A stretch of 30,004 nt of DNA, from positions 1-30,004 of the forward strand of contig JBGVOL010000085.1 in NCBI GenBank assembly GCA_045126475.1, in the 5' to 3' direction. Below the pieces are notes generated by a model. The model saw only the letters and a list, made by a program, of their open reading frames with translations. It was not told the origin of the DNA and made no database searches. Numbering within the stretch: the stretch's first letter is position 1; each line of letters begins with the position of its first letter. The DNA comes from SVEL01 sp045126475 (GTDB lineage: Bacteria > Bacillota > Clostridia > Lachnospirales > Lachnospiraceae). Made by a program: the position numbers and the translations under genes. Below are positions 8,041 to 16,796 of the stretch, piece after piece.

Positions 8041-9366
8041 CTACTCTCCGGTTTTTTCTCTTGTCCAGCCGGCTTTAAGGTCTGTAATAACCTGTTCCCA
8101 CTCTTTTTCACCCTTGAGGTAATCAAGTAAAGACTGTCCAACTTCATCCTTGAATATCTGATTCGGGAATGCCGTAAAGTTCCATGTAACAGATGTAAGA
8201 CTGTCATCTGACATATACTTAACAACCTGTGCCGCCAATGGGTCTGACGGAATCTCGTCGTCACCAAATGTACTGAATGGTGAGATAAATCCAAGCTTAT
8301 TTGTAACATAATCTTTTCCTGTCTCTGAGCTGAACAGCCACTCAAGGAAATCTATTGTTGCCTTCTGATCTTCCTCAGAAGCCCAACTGCTTACACAGAA
8401 GTAATTCTCTGTACCAATACAAATGCTCTGATTTTCCTCGCCACTTACGCCGGTGTATATAGGAAGGAATCCTACATCGCTCTCCTTAACCGTATTGCCT
8501 GAAACACCATTTATCTGTGACCATCCCCAGTTACCATTCTGAACCATGGCAACCTTGCCCAATGCAAACTCTTCCATAGAGTTATTTACTGTCTTAAGGC
8601 TTAATTCAGTTTTAGGTGTGCATGAATTATTTACATAAAGTTCAAAAATATTCTTGTAATTATCAGCATACTTCATCTCCAGATTATCCGTATCCGTTAT
8701 GCCCTTGTCCATAAATTCATAATATACAGGAATATTAAGAAGATGTGTCTGCCATCTCCAGTCCTCACCTTTTGCAAATGATGTGGAAGCAAAAACACCC
8801 TCTATACCAAGTTCATCCTTGTGAGCTGTCATGTCCTCAACAACTGCCTTAAGCTTCTCATAATTGTTTATCTCATCTACAGATTTTAAATCTGTTGCCC
8901 TGTCAGCCAGAGCAAAATACTTATTCATAATCGACTTGTTGTAGATAATTCCGTATCCCTCAACAACGTACGGTATACCATATACATTGTTTCCGTCTGT
9001 TACTGCAAGGGACTTATCAAGAAGCCACTCATAAAGTTTTGTATCGCTTAAATCGCTACAGAACTGTCCCCATGCCTTTAAAGCATTTGGTCCGTTTATC
9101 TGAAAAAGTGTAGGTGCATCCTTTTTTGCAATTTCAGACTGAAGCACCTGCTCATATGTACCGCTTGCAGCTGTAATTACTTTTACATGGACACCTGTCT
9201 GATTTTCATATATTTCTGCGATTTCCTGCCATACTGCAGCAGCCTCAGGTTTAAAATTAAGATAATAAATGCTTGGCTCATCTTTTGAGCTTGTGCACGC
9301 AGCTAACAGTAGTATTGAAAAAATCATCAAAACTGCCGCCATAAACATTTTTTTATTTTTCTTCAT
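8041..9366 (-). CDS. Extracellular solute-binding lipoprotein (sugar-type, family 1)
   Basis: About 441 residues from the chosen ATG at 9366, which has GGAGG upstream; an ATG 22 codons earlier gives a long charged leader and no ribosome-binding site. The N-terminus is a lipoprotein signal, MKKNKKMFMAAVLMIF then LLLAAC, with Cys as the lipid anchor. The mature part resembles carbohydrate-binding components of ABC importers (for example VYGIPYVVEGYGIIYNK, GKVAMVQNGNWGWSQ and a C-terminal ALEWLFS-like helix). No permease or ATPase gene is next to it; instead a chemoreceptor follows nine bases later. It may serve as a chemotaxis ligand-binding protein, or work with a transporter encoded elsewhere. 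The exact sugar is unknown. Confidence 0.9.
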   Translation of the reverse strand: MKKNKKMFMAAVLMIFSILLLAACTSSKDEPSIYYLNFKPEAAAVWQEIAEIYENQTGVHVKVITAASGTYEQVLQSEIAKKDAPTLFQINGPNALKAWGQFCSDLSDTKLYEWLLDKSLAVTDGNNVYGIPYVVEGYGIIYNKSIMNKYFALADRATDLKSVDEINNYEKLKAVVEDMTAHKDELGIEGVFASTSFAKGEDWRWQTHLLNIPVYYEFMDKGITDTDNLEMKYADNYKNIFELYVNNSCTPKTELSLKTVNNSMEEFALGKVAMVQNGNWGWSQINGVSGNTVKESDVGFLPIYTGVSGEENQSICIGTENYFCVSSWASEEDQKATIDFLEWLFSSETGKDYVTNKLGFISPFSTFGDDEIPSDPLAAQVVKYMSDDSLTSVTWNFTAFPNQIFKDEVGQSLLDYLKGEKEWEQVITDLKAGWTREKTGE

Positions 9367-9450
9367 CTTGCGCCTCCAATATTGAATTTTTTCACGATGG
9401 TCTATTAGTATATTATAAAGTAGATTTAACAACAGTTGTCCATTGTCGCT

Positions 9451-10836
9451 CTACATATTTTCAGGTACTTTAGGAAGGCCTGCAAGTCCTGCCTGTATAT
9501 CCTCATCTGTAGGTATGTAATCACTCATAAGCCCATCATTATATTTCTGATATGCCACCATATCAAAACAACCTGTGCCCGTAAGTCCAAAGAGAATCGT
9601 TTTCTCCTCTCCTGTTTCCTTACATTTAAGTGCCTCGTCAATTGCTACTTTTATGGCATGACTGCTCTCCGGTGCCGGAAGAATACCTTCGATGCGCGCA
9701 AACTTCTGTGCAGCCTCAAATACGCCTGTCTGCTCTACAGAAACAGCATCCATATATCCGTCAGCATAAAGCTGTGACAATGTAGAATTCATTCCATGAT
9801 ATCTCAAACCGCCTGCATGGCTTGCTGATGGAATAAATCCGCTTCCCAGAGTATACATCTTTGCCAAAGGACAAACCATACCTGTATCACAGTAATCATA
9901 TGCATATCTTCCTCTTGTAAAGCTTGGACATGATGCAGGCTCAACTGCTATAAACCTGTAATCCTTATTACCGAGGAGCTTCTCTCTCATAAACGGAGCA
10001 ATAAGACCTCCGAGATTTGAGCCCCCTCCTGCACATCCGATTATAATATCCGGCTCAATACCATACTTGTCCATTGCAGCTTTTGTTTCAAGTCCGATTA
10101 CAGACTGATGAAGCATTACCTGATTGAGCACGCTTCCCAAAACATACCTGTAACCTTCTCTGCTTGCTGCAGCCTCAACAGCCTCCGAAATGGCACATCC
10201 AAGACTTCCTGTTGTACCGGGATGATCCTTTAATATCTTCTTTCCGATTTCTGTAGTTTCAGAAGGCGATGGTGTGACACTTGCTCCGTATGTCCTCATA
10301 ACCTCACGTCTGAACGGCTTCTGCTCATATGAGACCTTTACCATAAATACATTACAGTCAAGCCCAAGATATGCCGATGCCATTGACAGTGCCGTTCCCC
10401 ACTGACCTGCTCCCGTTTCTGTCGTAACACCCTTAAGGCCCTGCTTTTTAGCATAATATGCCTGTGCAATAGCAGAATTAAGCTTATGACTTCCGCTTGT
10501 GTTATTTCCTTCAAACTTATAATATATCTTTGCAGGTGTATCAAGTGCCTTCTCAAGACAGTACGCACGTACAAGAGGTGCAGGGCGATACATCCTGTAA
10601 AAGTCAAGAATCTCCTGTGGTATATCAAAATATGGTGTCGTATCATCAAGTTCCTGCTTAATAAGTTCATCACAGAACACCGGCCTGAGTTCCTCAAAGG
10701 TCATAGGTTTTAAAGTTTCTTTATTCAAAAGAGGTGATGGCTTATTTTTCATATCAGCCCTCAAATTATACCACTGCTTTGGCAGTTCATTCTCCTCCAG
10801 ATATATCTTGTACGGAATTATCTTTTCTTCACTCAT
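9451..10836 (-). CDS. trpB: TrpB2-type tryptophan synthase beta chain (PLP enzyme)
   Basis: The 461-residue fold-type II PLP enzyme matches the TrpB2 subgroup rather than ordinary TrpB: it has the long N-terminal extension (about 75 residues before the RPAPLVRA segment) and no TrpA gene beside it. The Schiff-base lysine is Lys118 in GSHKLNSA, and CAGGGSNLGG is the phosphate-binding loop. TrpB2 enzymes condense indole with serine to tryptophan; in organisms that also have a trp operon the role is thought to be indole salvage. The ATG at 10836 follows AAGGAGAA. It is flanked by chemoreceptor genes in the same direction (46 bases behind one, 84 before the lipoprotein). No T-box or other tryptophan control is visible. 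Confidence 0.9.
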   Translation of the reverse strand: MSEEKIIPYKIYLEENELPKQWYNLRADMKNKPSPLLNKETLKPMTFEELRPVFCDELIKQELDDTTPYFDIPQEILDFYRMYRPAPLVRAYCLEKALDTPAKIYYKFEGNNTSGSHKLNSAIAQAYYAKKQGLKGVTTETGAGQWGTALSMASAYLGLDCNVFMVKVSYEQKPFRREVMRTYGASVTPSPSETTEIGKKILKDHPGTTGSLGCAISEAVEAAASREGYRYVLGSVLNQVMLHQSVIGLETKAAMDKYGIEPDIIIGCAGGGSNLGGLIAPFMREKLLGNKDYRFIAVEPASCPSFTRGRYAYDYCDTGMVCPLAKMYTLGSGFIPSASHAGGLRYHGMNSTLSQLYADGYMDAVSVEQTGVFEAAQKFARIEGILPAPESSHAIKVAIDEALKCKETGEEKTILFGLTGTGCFDMVAYQKYNDGLMSDYIPTDEDIQAGLAGLPKVPENM

Positions 10837-10881
10837 CTCACTTCTCCTTTATTGCTGCATTTATCATTCATATATAAAACT

Positions 10882-12870
10882 CTACTGCTTATTTTCATTT
10901 TCCGATACTTTTTCCGTTTTTTCCTCGAAGTCTTCATTGCAGTTTTCTACACATTCCTCTACGTTCGCTTCACCGTAGTCCTCTGTGGTTTCCTCTGCTG
11001 TTTCTTCCTCAAGGTCTTCTACATATGATTCTTCTGCAAACTCTTCCTCAAGGTCTTCTACATATGATTCTTCTGCCGGCTCTTCCTCAAGGTCTTCCAC
11101 ACTTTCTTCTATATGTTCTTCCTCAGAGTCCTCTGTATATTCTTCATAAAAATAATCATCATCATAATCGCCAAAATCTTCTTCATCACGAAGCCTGAAT
11201 TTCTCCACCATTGCTTTGAATGCCTCTGCCTGTGCAGACAGCTCCTCACTGATAGCCGATGTTTCTTCTGCCGATGCTGAATTATTCTGAACAACAACAG
11301 AAATCTGTTCAATTCCGGTCTCAACTTCACCAAGCATTTCTGCCTGACTCTTAGATGCCTCAGCAGAACCCGCTGCCATTTCAGCCAGTTCCTCCATGCT
11401 GGCAAGAACACCGTTTATCGCTTCCATGGTGTTGCGTAATATTTCATTGCCGCTGTTAATCTCCTTAAGAGACTTCTCTATAAGTGTTTTTGTAAGAACT
11501 GCCGAATCTGCACTGTCCGTTGCCAGCTTTCCAATCTGCTGTGCCACAACAGCAAATCCACGACCTGCATCACCGGCTCTTGCAGCCTCAATCGATGCAT
11601 TAAGAGACAGGAGATTAGTCTGTGATGCAATCTCCTCAATAGTTGCAATAATCTTCTCTATCTCTTTAGATGTCGCCATAATACGCTCCATAGCGCTTAC
11701 AAGTTCATCCATCTCATATCTGCTTTTCTTAGCTTCATCAGCCGTATTCTTGGCATTCTTAGCCGCAGCAACCGATATGTCGGCACTTTCATTTGCAATA
11801 TTTGCCACATTGGTAATAGTGGCTGTAAGTTCTTCTACTGCTCCTGCCTGGTCAGTTGCACCGTCTGCAAGTGCCTGTGCGCTGCATGACAACTGTTCTG
11901 CACCCATATGTATCTGTGTAGATGCCTCAGCAATCTGTCTCAATGTTCTGTCCAGATTCCTGTTCAGCTTATTTATACTCTTTATAAGTAACTCAAAATT
12001 ACCTACATACATTTCTTCCCCACCGGAATTAACATTAAAGTTACCTTCTGACATCTCCCTAAGAATATGTCCCGCATCATGAATAACCTTATTCATGCGG
12101 ACGCACGCTTCACGGAAATCTTCCGCCAGTGCTCCCAGCTCATCTCCGCTCTCGTATTCAATATTAATGTTAAGCTGTCCGTCGTTTAACATACGGGCCG
12201 CATCCTGAACTTCTTTTATAGGTTCAACGATGAGAGACGTAATAACATTTGAATATTTAAGTGAGATAAAAATTGTCAGTCCACTGCAGACTACAACAAT
12301 AATTACAACAACTATGCCCAATGCAGACATAAATTTAAACGCAGACTGTGCTTCCGTCTCTGTCTTCTCATCAATCCTGTCAAGGATATTATGCATTTTT
12401 TCCGTTGCTTCTGCAAAATTACCGTTAAGGTACTTGAGTGCCTCATTATTGTGTCCGGCTCTTACTCGGTTTACAACTTCAATTCGTGCAACCTTCACTT
12501 CCTTTATGGCATCGTGGAGTTCCTTGGTCAACGAACTGTCTGAGAAATTCTTCTCAAGCTCTGATGCATTTTTTTCAACCTTATCAGAGATCTCCTCTAT
12601 CTGTGTAATCTTACTGGGAACCTCTTCTTCAGGACAGCTTACTGCCCATGCAACATTTTTTGCAATGCTCTCGATTCCCTCTCTTATCTCCATCTGAGTC
12701 TTCGTGTTCTTGTACGATTCCCCATAAAACAAATTAACTCTGAGATTAATTATCATAACCCCCAAAAAAGCAACTATACTCATTGCAATAATGGCAGATA
12801 TGATTGTCTTGTAGGATTTTTTTAACTTATGCCCCACCTTAAGATTCTTTAGTTTTTTGTTTAAATCCAT
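10882..12870 (-). CDS. Methyl-accepting chemotaxis protein with acidic repeat tail
   Basis: About 662 residues from the ATG at 12870, which has AGAAGGAGAA upstream; the ATG at 12930 lies inside the promoter and is rejected. It has TM1 at about 24-44, a periplasmic-side four-helix-bundle sensor (45-180, all helical and charged, ligand unknown), TM2 at about 185-212, HAMP, and a full signalling domain with the tip EIASQTNLLSLNASIEAARAGD (core SQTN and RAGD). After the usual end (KFRLRDEED, about 560) comes a tail of about 100 residues made mostly of Glu and Asp, containing three 13-residue repeats of the type SYVEDLEEE. Such a tail is not part of the standard receptor and contains no CheR-docking motif that I recognise. 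It may tether or space a binding partner. Confidence 0.93.
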   Translation of the reverse strand: MDLNKKLKNLKVGHKLKKSYKTIISAIIAMSIVAFLGVMIINLRVNLFYGESYKNTKTQMEIREGIESIAKNVAWAVSCPEEEVPSKITQIEEISDKVEKNASELEKNFSDSSLTKELHDAIKEVKVARIEVVNRVRAGHNNEALKYLNGNFAEATEKMHNILDRIDEKTETEAQSAFKFMSALGIVVVIIVVVCSGLTIFISLKYSNVITSLIVEPIKEVQDAARMLNDGQLNINIEYESGDELGALAEDFREACVRMNKVIHDAGHILREMSEGNFNVNSGGEEMYVGNFELLIKSINKLNRNLDRTLRQIAEASTQIHMGAEQLSCSAQALADGATDQAGAVEELTATITNVANIANESADISVAAAKNAKNTADEAKKSRYEMDELVSAMERIMATSKEIEKIIATIEEIASQTNLLSLNASIEAARAGDAGRGFAVVAQQIGKLATDSADSAVLTKTLIEKSLKEINSGNEILRNTMEAINGVLASMEELAEMAAGSAEASKSQAEMLGEVETGIEQISVVVQNNSASAEETSAISEELSAQAEAFKAMVEKFRLRDEEDFGDYDDDYFYEEYTEDSEEEHIEESVEDLEEEPAEESYVEDLEEEFAEESYVEDLEEETAEETTEDYGEANVEECVENCNEDFEEKTEKVSENENKQ
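11003..11119 (-). repeat. 39-bp in-frame tandem repeat in chemoreceptor tail (about 3 copies)
   Basis: The words TCTTCCTCAAGGTCTTC recur on the plus strand at 11003, 11042 and 11081, exactly 39 bases apart. The first two units are almost identical and the third has diverged. Each unit encodes 13 mostly acidic residues (SYVEDLEEE core). Being a multiple of three, copy-number change would lengthen or shorten the tail without a frameshift. Confidence 0.8.
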
Positions 12871-12920
12871 GCAAATTCTCCTTCTCCCATGTTTATCCCG
12901 CACATTTAGAATATGCATTA

Positions 12921-12949
12921 ATATTAACATACTTTTAAAATTATTTCAA
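12921..12949 (-). promoter_or_regulatory. Extended -10 promoter for the acidic-tail chemoreceptor
   Basis: TTGAAA (12949-12944), 17 bases, and TAATAT (12926-12921) with TG one base before it, on the minus strand. It lies 50 bases before the ATG and ten bases after the MATE stop. Confidence 0.55.
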
Positions 12950-12958
12950 CATAAGTAT

Positions 12959-14305
12959 TTATTTCTCAACTACACTTCTTCCTCTCCATCCGCCTTTAAT
13001 CCATCTTATAAACACTACGATACCCCTCAATATCTCGTCCATAGCCATGGCAATCCATATTCCTACAAGTCCCATATTGCACACTATTCCCAATATGTAA
13101 GCAAACAGTACCGAAACGCCCCACATGGAAGCCATTCCAAGATACGTAGGGAACTTTATGTCTCCCGCAGCTCTCATACTGTTAATAACAACAAGATTAG
13201 CCGTTCTTCCCATCTCAAGAAAAATACATACAAACAGCACTTTTTGTCCGAGAGAAATAACATCGCCGTTGTCAGTAAATAATCCAATGGTAACAGGACT
13301 TATGATAAAATTCAGCACTGCAATGGCCACTGAAACAATCATTGCGTTCTTCAGTGTTCCAAGAACCTTCTTATATGCATAATCATCGTCACCCGCACCT
13401 ACAGAATGTCCGACAACTATGGATGTGGCAACTGCTGCCGACACAGAAAACAGATATGCAAAATTGCTTATTATCTGCGCGTATGTTTTAGTGTTTGTAA
13501 CTATTTCCGAGTTAAATGAATTTACAAACATAAGAATACATAACTGTGCTATGTTGTATGATATGTTTTCTCCTGCCGTAGGTAATCCCAGCTTAAGAAG
13601 TTTTTTAAGAATTTCCTTCGGAAACGGTACAAGATATCTGACTGATATGTGTCCTTCAATCTTGTATTTGAAGAAAACCAGTGCAATTACAAGAGCCACC
13701 ACCCTGCTGACTGTTGTGGAAATGGCAACACCTCTTACGCCAAGCTCCAGATGTTTCAACGGACCATACAAAAATATGTAATTTCCCGTTATGTTAATGA
13801 TATTCATTCCCAGGGCAATAACCATACCTATCTTGGTTTTTCCGTTGTTTCTGAATATCTGTGAGAAAATGTCAATCATTGCCTGGAGGAACATGTATCC
13901 GCCCACAATCTCCATATATGCTTTGGCATCAGGAACCATGGTTTCCGGAACCTTCATTATATCAAGAATAAAATCGCATCCCACAAAAACAATAAGACTT
14001 ATGACACCACTGAGAAGCAGATTAAAAAACACCGACACTGTATATATCTGATTTAATTTATCCTTAAGCTTCGCCCCCAGATATTGTGCCACTATGACAC
14101 CGGTGGCACTGGAAATAACTGTAAAAGCAAGTGTGAGAAAGCCCAATATCTGATTGGCATTTCCCAAACCTCCAACAGCGCTTGATGAATACCTGCTTAT
14201 CATAAGTGTATCCACATAGCCAAGGCACAGTGACAAAAGGCACTGCACAAACACCGGCCATCCCAGCTTTATCAGGGACATATCTTTTACATCTTTTTCA
14301 GCCAT
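12959..14305 (-). CDS. MATE family multidrug/toxin exporter
   Basis: The 448-residue integral membrane protein has about twelve hydrophobic segments in two homologous halves, as in the MATE (NorM/DinF) family. Family landmarks are the N-terminal WPVFVQ with SLCLGYVDTLMIS, the VIVAQYLGAK segment after TM2, the central GLPTAGENISYN and SIVVGHSVGAGDDDYA in the second half. Such proteins exchange cationic drugs or metabolites for sodium or protons. The ATG at 14305 follows GGAGGG. It is divergent from an AraC-type regulator across 159 bases, which makes that regulator the likely controller (inference). Confidence 0.93.
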   Translation of the reverse strand: MAEKDVKDMSLIKLGWPVFVQCLLSLCLGYVDTLMISRYSSSAVGGLGNANQILGFLTLAFTVISSATGVIVAQYLGAKLKDKLNQIYTVSVFFNLLLSGVISLIVFVGCDFILDIMKVPETMVPDAKAYMEIVGGYMFLQAMIDIFSQIFRNNGKTKIGMVIALGMNIINITGNYIFLYGPLKHLELGVRGVAISTTVSRVVALVIALVFFKYKIEGHISVRYLVPFPKEILKKLLKLGLPTAGENISYNIAQLCILMFVNSFNSEIVTNTKTYAQIISNFAYLFSVSAAVATSIVVGHSVGAGDDDYAYKKVLGTLKNAMIVSVAIAVLNFIISPVTIGLFTDNGDVISLGQKVLFVCIFLEMGRTANLVVINSMRAAGDIKFPTYLGMASMWGVSVLFAYILGIVCNMGLVGIWIAMAMDEILRGIVVFIRWIKGGWRGRSVVEK

Positions 14306-14370
14306 TTCGCACCCTCCGTTTTTATTAATATTAACAGCCCTTCTACTGCTTTTTTAATGTTGTAAACCTC

Positions 14371-14395
14371 GTATAATAGCAGTATAATGTTATAC
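14371..14395. promoter_or_regulatory. Candidate operator between MATE exporter and AraC regulator
   Basis: GTATAAT occurs at 14371 and again at 14382, one helical turn apart. The second copy is half of the palindrome GTATAATGTTATAC (14382-14395). It lies midway in the shared 159-base divergent region. The composition is AT-rich, so chance is not excluded. Confidence 0.3.
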
Positions 14396-14464
14396 AAATT
14401 GATTTTCTACAATAATATTGCACAAAAATAACACTATCTTGCTATTATAAAAGGAGTATCAAAA

Positions 14465-15355
14465 ATGCGCATAAATACCGACAGACGTTTCAACAAGGAG
14501 GAAAATAAGCACGGCTCATACCTCCTGCCATACAGTATATACAAGACACACATACCTGATTATTTTACTTCATTTCCACTGCACTGGCATGAGGAAATCG
14601 AGATTATTCTCGTAAAATCAGGATGTTCAAAATATATTGTGGACTTTAAGGAATACATATTAAATACAGGCGATATCCTTATTATACCGCCTACATCACT
14701 TCATTCCTTTGAGCAGTATGAGGACAAACGTTTTTTTGCCACCACCGTAATATTTGACCAGAAGATGATAAGCGGAAGTATGATAGACACCTGTTCCACA
14801 AAATACATAATACCTGTCTTCAACAACGAAATCTTTCTTCCCATACACATAAAAGCGGATGATAAGCACAATAAGCCTCTTACGGACATTCTGGAAAGTG
14901 CAACGACTTACCACAACCGACAGCCGTCAGGCTATGAGCTTTACTTAAGAATATGTTTTCTGAGCTTTATACATTATTTTTTTGAAAACAACCTTTATGA
15001 CCGCAATACAGACAACACTGCCAATACCAAGACATCAGTTGTTATAAAAAACATAACCACATATATTGAAAACCATTTTTCAGAAAATATTACTCTTAAT
15101 ACACTGGCATGCCATGCAAATATCAGTGTATTCCACCTGTCACACATTTTTAAAAGGTATACCAGTCAGACACCCATTGAGTATCTGAATCACTACCGCC
15201 TTATAATGGCGGCACAGATGCTTTTATCGGAAGACACTTCAATCATAAACATCTCTTCTGCTTGCGGTTACAATAATGTATCATATTTTAACCGCAGTTT
15301 TAAGGCAAAATACGGCATGACCCCCAAGGAATACCGCCGGAGCAAAAACTCGTGA
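14465..15355 (+). CDS. AraC family transcriptional regulator (cupin plus double HTH)
   Basis: The 296-residue protein has an N-terminal cupin-like effector domain (about 20-150; PLHWHEEIEIILV and DILIIPPTSLHSF carry the typical His/Glu and turn residues) and a C-terminal AraC DNA-binding domain (about 195-293) with two helix-turn-helix motifs, ending in the signature YFNRSFKAKYGMTPKEYRR. The ATG at 14465 follows AAGGAGT. It is divergent from the MATE gene and its stop codon directly abuts the sfsA stop with no bases between. Metabolite-responsive control of the exporter is the simplest reading. Confidence 0.93.
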   Translation: MRINTDRRFNKEENKHGSYLLPYSIYKTHIPDYFTSFPLHWHEEIEIILVKSGCSKYIVDFKEYILNTGDILIIPPTSLHSFEQYEDKRFFATTVIFDQKMISGSMIDTCSTKYIIPVFNNEIFLPIHIKADDKHNKPLTDILESATTYHNRQPSGYELYLRICFLSFIHYFFENNLYDRNTDNTANTKTSVVIKNITTYIENHFSENITLNTLACHANISVFHLSHIFKRYTSQTPIEYLNHYRLIMAAQMLLSEDTSIINISSACGYNNVSYFNRSFKAKYGMTPKEYRRSKNS

Positions 15356-16045
15356 CTACAGTACCACTCTGACGTATTTGCCCGCATACACCTCATTTTC
15401 AGTGACAATGCAGTCTATTGCCATAATATTTACCCCTGCTGCCTCTGCCTCCTTAAGTGCCTCACCGAAAGCGGCATGGGTGGCATAGTTCGGTTCAAAA
15501 TGCTTTATTCCTTTCATTTGGATTACGAACAATATATTGGCCTCATAGCCTGCATTTTTTGCTTCTATAAGTTCATAGACATGCTTCAGCCCACGCTCCG
15601 TAGGTGCATCGGGAAATCTTGCAATTCCGTCCTGTTCAAGGGTTACACCCTTTACCTCCATAAAGCCTTTTGTTCCGTCTTCACATTCATAATAAATATC
15701 AAATCTCGAGTTGCCATAGGTCTGCTCCCTTTTCACATAGGAGATACCTTTCTTAAAGCCTCCTGACTTTATCCAGTCATAGGCTATCTGATTAGGTGCC
15801 TGAGAATCCATATTAATAATTCTTCCGTTCTTTTCAACTTTTACCAGAGAATATCTTGTTTTTCTCCCTGTCCCCTCACCATGGTCTTCCAGATAAACCA
15901 CTGTCTTTCCGGGAATAAGAAGCTCCCGGCACCTTCCCGTGTTTTTTACATGACATTTCACTCTTTCCCCATCAAGATCCGCATATGCGATAAAACGGTT
16001 TGGTCTCTCAAGAAACACTGCCTTTTTAATGTTTTTGTACTTCAT
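15356..16045 (-). CDS. sfsA: SfsA family protein (DNA/RNA nuclease fold)
   Basis: The 229-residue protein matches SfsA over its length: the OB-like N-terminal part with ERPNRFIAYADLDGE and HVKNTGRCREL, and the C-terminal PD-(D/E)xK-like part with SRFDIYYE, FMEVKGVTL, FPDAPTERGLKH and the Asp/Glu-x-Lys pair in EVKGV. SfsA was first named for sugar-fermentation stimulation in E. coli; the fold is nuclease-like but the cellular role is unsettled. The ATG at 16045 comes three bases after the stop of the gene upstream, and its ribosome-binding site (GCAGG) overlaps that gene's last codons, so the two are translationally coupled. Confidence 0.93.
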   Translation of the reverse strand: MKYKNIKKAVFLERPNRFIAYADLDGERVKCHVKNTGRCRELLIPGKTVVYLEDHGEGTGRKTRYSLVKVEKNGRIINMDSQAPNQIAYDWIKSGGFKKGISYVKREQTYGNSRFDIYYECEDGTKGFMEVKGVTLEQDGIARFPDAPTERGLKHVYELIEAKNAGYEANILFVIQMKGIKHFEPNYATHAAFGEALKEAEAAGVNIMAIDCIVTENEVYAGKYVRVVL

Positions 16046-16048
16046 TAT

Positions 16049-16699
16049 CTATACCTGCATTCCATTAAATTTATTGTAAAAACTGTTGTACTCAAGATAA
16101 TCGTTTAATGAGCCTGCCATCATCATTTCCCTTATAAGCTTCATAAGTATCGCACTGTAATCAACCTTATCAAAAATAGAAGCATCACCAGCCTCGTCTC
16201 TCATTCTTGCAAGTTTAATAAAATTCGATGTCGAAGCATTGCCTGTGTCGACGCTCCATGCAATAATTTCGATATAACTGCAATTATTTGGATTAATATT
16301 GTCTGCATCTATTTCTTTCTCATAATACTGACCGTTTATATCTGTTCCTTTAACAGTGTACACATGCTTCTCCTCTGAAAAGCTCTCTGACCTGTAAACA
16401 TTGACTGTTTCACCTGTAACTGCATTACATATGGAAAACAATGCCTTACTGTCCAGTATAAGCTCCCTCTCTTTCTTCTCATCATCATGGGTTCTCATAC
16501 GCTCATGTTCCTCACGCATCTTCTCTGTCATTTTCTCCTGAATGGCATCGAATTTGTCTATAAATGTGTCCCACTCTTTCTCTGTAAAGGACTGTGCACC
16601 TATCTGATACGAAGTCTGTGTATCACCATTTTTTAGTTTCTCCGTCATTTCCTCAATCCTGTTTCTGATTACATCTGACGCCAAAGCTGCTGATATCAT
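16049..16699 (-). CDS. Uncharacterised protein behind a flagellar-type promoter
   Basis: About 216 residues from the ATG at 16699 (MISAALASDVIRNRIEEM); the ATG at 16741 sits in the stem of a hairpin and is less likely. There is no signal peptide or membrane segment. The region up to about 90 is a charged coiled coil with SYQIGAQSFTEKEWDTF at about 30-46. The second half holds a small mixed-fold region with EKEIDADNINPNNCSYIEI, a pattern I associate with uncharacterised Lachnospiraceae proteins (possibly the DUF6033 group; unverified). A sigma-28 type promoter about 100 bases upstream suggests co-expression with motility or chemotaxis genes. It is coupled to sfsA, three bases away. Function unknown. 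Confidence 0.75.
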   Translation of the reverse strand: MISAALASDVIRNRIEEMTEKLKNGDTQTSYQIGAQSFTEKEWDTFIDKFDAIQEKMTEKMREEHERMRTHDDEKKERELILDSKALFSICNAVTGETVNVYRSESFSEEKHVYTVKGTDINGQYYEKEIDADNINPNNCSYIEIIAWSVDTGNASTSNFIKLARMRDEAGDASIFDKVDYSAILMKLIREMMMAGSLNDYLEYNSFYNKFNGMQV

Positions 16700-16733
16700 A
16701 TTTACACCATTCCTTTCCTCACTTCTACCATAT

Positions 16734-16777
16734 AAAAACATCTGATTTCAAAACATTCACTCCTTTGAAATCAGATG
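16734..16777 (-). terminator. 14-bp hairpin with T tract
   Basis: CATCTGATTTCAAA (16739-16752) and its perfect complement (16764-16777) with an 11-base loop are followed on the minus strand by TTTTTATA. It is a canonical intrinsic terminator for the ATPase gene upstream, but it also lies between the sigma-28 type promoter and the unknown gene, so it could act as an attenuator there. Confidence 0.75.
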
Positions 16778-16796
16778 TCATCCATAACTACCTTAC

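Noticed and set aside
11396..12082. Long plus-strand open frame opposite the chemoreceptor
   Set aside because: It mirrors the regular helical codon pattern of the real gene and lacks a start site; rich in Ser/Ala as expected for a shadow.
12861..12930. Longer N-terminus of the acidic-tail chemoreceptor starting at 12930
   Set aside because: It would place the start inside a good promoter and has no ribosome-binding site; the ATG at 12870 has AGAAGGAGAA.
12870..12950. A sigma-28 promoter for the chemoreceptor based on GCGGGATAA near 12895
   Set aside because: Only a partial -10 match and no TAAA at the right distance; the sigma-A pair is much better.
16739..16741. ATG at 16741 as the start of the unknown gene
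   Set aside because: It lies in the stem of the hairpin, some 20 bases from any GGAG; the ATG at 16699 has GAGGAAAGG before it, although at a long distance.
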